This document shows positions 6,501 to 7,193 of a stretch of DNA of 7,193 bases, piece after piece (position 1 is the first letter of the stretch; the number at the start of each line of letters is the position of its first letter). Under the pieces are notes generated by a model. The model made no database searches, had not been told where the DNA came from, and saw nothing but the letters and a program-made list of their open reading frames with translations. Source of the DNA: JBFLVQ01 sp040758525 (GTDB lineage: Bacteria > Acidobacteriota > Blastocatellia > Chloracidobacteriales > JADJPF01); contig JBFLVQ010000493.1 in assembly GCA_040758525.1 (NCBI GenBank), positions 1-7,193 on the forward strand. The letters are read 5' to 3'. The translations under genes and the position numbers were made by a program.

Positions 6501-7172
6501 GATTTGGCCAAAGCTGTCATCAGCGGCTTTCCAATGCTGAAAAGCTTCTGTAAACTTTTCAATTGCTGATTTAAAAGTTTCTGCTGTTGCTTTAGCATAC
6601 AGTTGTCCCCCCTCTGCAAAAGCTCTTTGAGCAGCTATAAGAATGTGATCCTGTTTTGTAGCAACTCTTGATTGCTCGATGCGCACACTGTAATGCCCCG
6701 CGATAGCATCTTTTTCTAAAGATTTTATTTTCAATTGATAATTGCCTGTGGATTCTGCTAGCAATAGAATTCGCTCTCGTCCATACATTCCTGTGGGATT
6801 ATCTATCTCTGCTATCTGTTCACCAGTTGGATTAGATGATATTATTACCAGATCAATGCCTCGTTGCTCTACTATCACCTGAAGAAATTGTCCTGTGATA
6901 AGTGCAATCTGGTAGCTATGCACTTCACCTCCATTAATCTTGCATTCTAGCAACTGGGCCTGCTCTAGCTGTTTAGGTTGTTCTTGGGTAGGTATTATTT
7001 CACTTGAATTAATACTTGTCTCAACGCTATTTTCAGAGTGCATCTGTACAATATCAATTGGATATAGTAAGGAAAATAACCCCATGCAGAAAACAAAGCC
7101 ATAAATAAAATGTCTTCGCAGTAACCAAATAATAGTGGTATGGTTTAATACACGCTCAAAAGCATTTACCAT
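3504..7172 (-). CDS. PPC-like/TPR/CHAT-domain protein, predicted exported or membrane-anchored caspase-like protease
   Basis: The protein has 1222 residues. Residues 19-43 are a basic then hydrophobic segment (RRHFIYGF...), a signal peptide or anchor. Residues about 70-167 form a PPC-like beta domain (HSYQIAL, VEQRGIDLVI, AESTGNYQLKI). About twelve TPR units occupy 199-650; the ALDYF-type helix recurs exactly every 40 residues from 243 to 563. Residues 730-790 form a coiled coil. The CHAT domain (about 815-1220) has LLEYWLGKEQSYLWVV, LVIVTHAALDYIPFSALP, HFATHA with His1081 (3930-3932), LSACRTGLG with Cys1130 (3783-3785) and the closing APYYWAAFVLQG. CHAT domains are caspase-like (clan CD) cysteine peptidases; the His/Cys pair is intact, so activity is likely, while the substrate is unknown. 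An in-frame TAA at 7187-7185 makes the ATG at 7172 the earliest possible start, although no Shine-Dalgarno precedes it. The stop overlaps that of the convergent 697-aa gene. Confidence 0.93.
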   Translation of the reverse strand: MVNAFERVLNHTTIIWLLRRHFIYGFVFCMGLFSLLYPIDIVQMHSENSVETSINSSEIIPTQEQPKQLEQAQLLECKINGGEVHSYQIALITGQFLQVIVEQRGIDLVIISSNPTGEQIAEIDNPTGMYGRERILLLAESTGNYQLKIKSLEKDAIAGHYSVRIEQSRVATKQDHILIAAQRAFAEGGQLYAKATAETFKSAIEKFTEAFQHWKAADDSFGQISTLIFMGIIAQTVGENLKALDYFNQALSLSQTSHDRFSEATLIHNIGTIYQIWGDNKKALDHFKQALLIVREIGDRLVESRILAGIAIIHTVFGDARKALDYFNDALNITQEIGDRVGEAGVLQNLGQIYSRFDQNPQALDYLQQALALARANGNRYWEAKALIGLGISYGKTGEMQRALSYLNEGLVLMLETGDRVGQANSLASISVVYSSFGEYQKALDHLSQALTIEQEVGDRIAQTATLSNMGVLHQRLGEHTRALKYYREALTLGQAIGDITAQVYALLSIGLAYDSLEDNQKALDYFNQSLELTKTTNNHILEADILVAIGNVYRRLGESQKALDYFHRALILKQTKYSNTSRTAYILANIGISYHILGEMERSLNYFHKALEIYQSEGNKIGEATMFYHIALLEQKRNNLMEARLNIETALNIIESLRFKIINRGLRTSYFSSFEHCYDDYINILMQLHQLYPLDGYNGKALEVSERARARTLLETLTESKLNIRRDMEPTLLEREHQLRHLLNTKAENQMYLLNEPHTKEQDAELKEEIDKLLLELQQIEAKIRIHYSRYSSLTQPQTLKVSQIQHQVMDADTVLLEYWLGKEQSYLWVVTNTSINSYILPKRAEIESLALRVYDLLTARSHRPYDTIEKRKARVHKADTAYREVAAQLSQILLAPVVTQIENKRLVIVTHAALDYIPFSALPSPIVSRVKPHNQVGFIPLIANHEIVNLPSASILAVLKQQISQRNPATRSVAVFADPVFSKSDSRVIARVPQHRDSQVKKFSHRVLSGSPTVEKPVPPFDLSYQGLKRLPYTRREARAILALVPPSERKEALDFKANRFTAIDPNLKDYRFIHFATHALLNDNHPELSGIVLSLVNEQGIEQSGFLNMYELYDLNLSAEVVVLSACRTGLGKQVKGEGLIGLTRGFMYAGAARVVASLWAVNDLATAELMARFYQNMLGRKRLKPVLALRAAQISMWKEKKWRAPYYWAAFVLQGEPN
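3545..3565 (+). terminator. Candidate weak intrinsic terminator of the 697-aa gene, inside the CHAT gene
   Basis: ATGGTGCTCGCCAT (3545-3558) can form a five-pair hairpin, ATGGT with GCCAT including one G-U pair, and runs straight into eight T residues (3558-3565). It starts 38 bases after the TAA at 3505-3507. The stem is short, and the T-run is the antisense of Lys codons in the C-terminal EKKWRAPYYW motif of the CHAT protein, so coding constraint alone could explain it. No better hairpin was seen between the two genes. Confidence 0.3.
5223..6578 (-). repeat. TPR-encoding tandem array with 120-base period
   Basis: Residues 199-650 of the CHAT protein. The ALDYF-like helix B starts at residues 243, 283, 323, 363, 403, 443, 483, 523 and 563, all 40 apart, then 604 after a one-residue insertion, with degenerate units at both ends (203 and 643). 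Helix A ends in a GDR-type turn followed by EA in most units. The repeats are diverged at the DNA level, so this is an old protein repeat rather than a recent satellite. It forms a protein-binding or oligomerisation superhelix placed between the PPC-like and CHAT domains. Confidence 0.9.
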
Positions 7173-7193
7173 TGCTGTTGCACTTTAGCCATT
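7166..7193 (-). other. Possible 3' end of an upstream gene overlapping the CHAT start
   Basis: On the minus strand a frame open from the right edge ends at a TAA (7168-7166) inside ATGGTAA, where the ATG is the CHAT start. Its last visible residues would be MAKVQQQW. Such an overlap is typical of translational coupling and would explain the missing Shine-Dalgarno before 7172. Only nine codons are visible, and an open stretch this short is expected by chance, so this is tentative. Confidence 0.2.

Noticed and set aside
5223..6578. Regular 120-base repeats considered as a CRISPR or satellite array
   Set aside because: The period is a whole number of codons, the units are diverged and the frame stays open with TPR consensus residues, so this is a protein repeat.
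7083..7118. Tat-type signal peptide in the CHAT protein (RRHFI at residues 19-23)
   Set aside because: The twin arginine followed by x-F-I resembles the Tat motif, but the surrounding residues do not fit well and the segment reads equally well as an ordinary signal anchor.
3504..7172. Direct membership in a type III-E CRISPR (Craspase) system
   Set aside because: Csx29 is also TPR-CHAT, but this protein has an N-terminal export segment and PPC-like domain, and no CRISPR array or Cas-like gene is visible.

Overview
The window carries three substantial protein genes and no recognisable RNA gene, insertion sequence, phage gene or CRISPR array. It looks like the chromosome of an AT-rich (roughly 40% G+C by eye), free-living bacterium with an elaborate cell envelope. 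The combination of a PPC-like/TPR/CHAT giant protein, a BACON-plus-SLH surface protein and a membrane-anchored regulator-like protein recalls Acidobacteriota (Blastocatellia-like). That placement rests on remembered family resemblance, not on a search, and Chloroflexota or another envelope-rich phylum cannot be excluded.

Layout. Positions 1-1135 (minus) hold an exported protein with a signal peptide, a BACON-like beta domain and two or three cysteine-containing SLH-like repeats; its C-terminus lies beyond the left edge. Positions 1136-1413 are a divergent intergenic region with a good ribosome binding site for each flanking gene, one 7-bp inverted repeat and a weak candidate promoter. Positions 1414-3507 (plus) encode a 697-residue protein of an uncharacterised type: a large N-terminal part predicted to be cytoplasmic, one membrane segment near residues 470-489, a polar linker and a C-terminal alpha/beta-looking domain predicted to be outside. 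Positions 3504-7172 (minus) encode a 1222-residue protein with an N-terminal signal/anchor segment, a PPC-like domain, about twelve TPR units in an almost perfect 40-residue register, a coiled coil and a complete CHAT (caspase-like) domain with His1081 and Cys1130. About 20 bases of upstream sequence follow to the right edge and may include the tail of another gene.

How the genes may work together. The 697-aa and CHAT genes converge and share the TTAA at 3504-3507, each using part of it as its stop codon. Both products are predicted to place domains on the outer side of the cytoplasmic membrane. One inference is a sensor/protease pair in which the TPR-CHAT protein acts on the exposed linker of the membrane protein and so signals to its cytoplasmic part. 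Nothing in the sequence proves this.

The most striking non-coding signal is a perfect 24-bp palindrome at 2200-2223 inside the 697-aa gene, lying exactly in codon phase.
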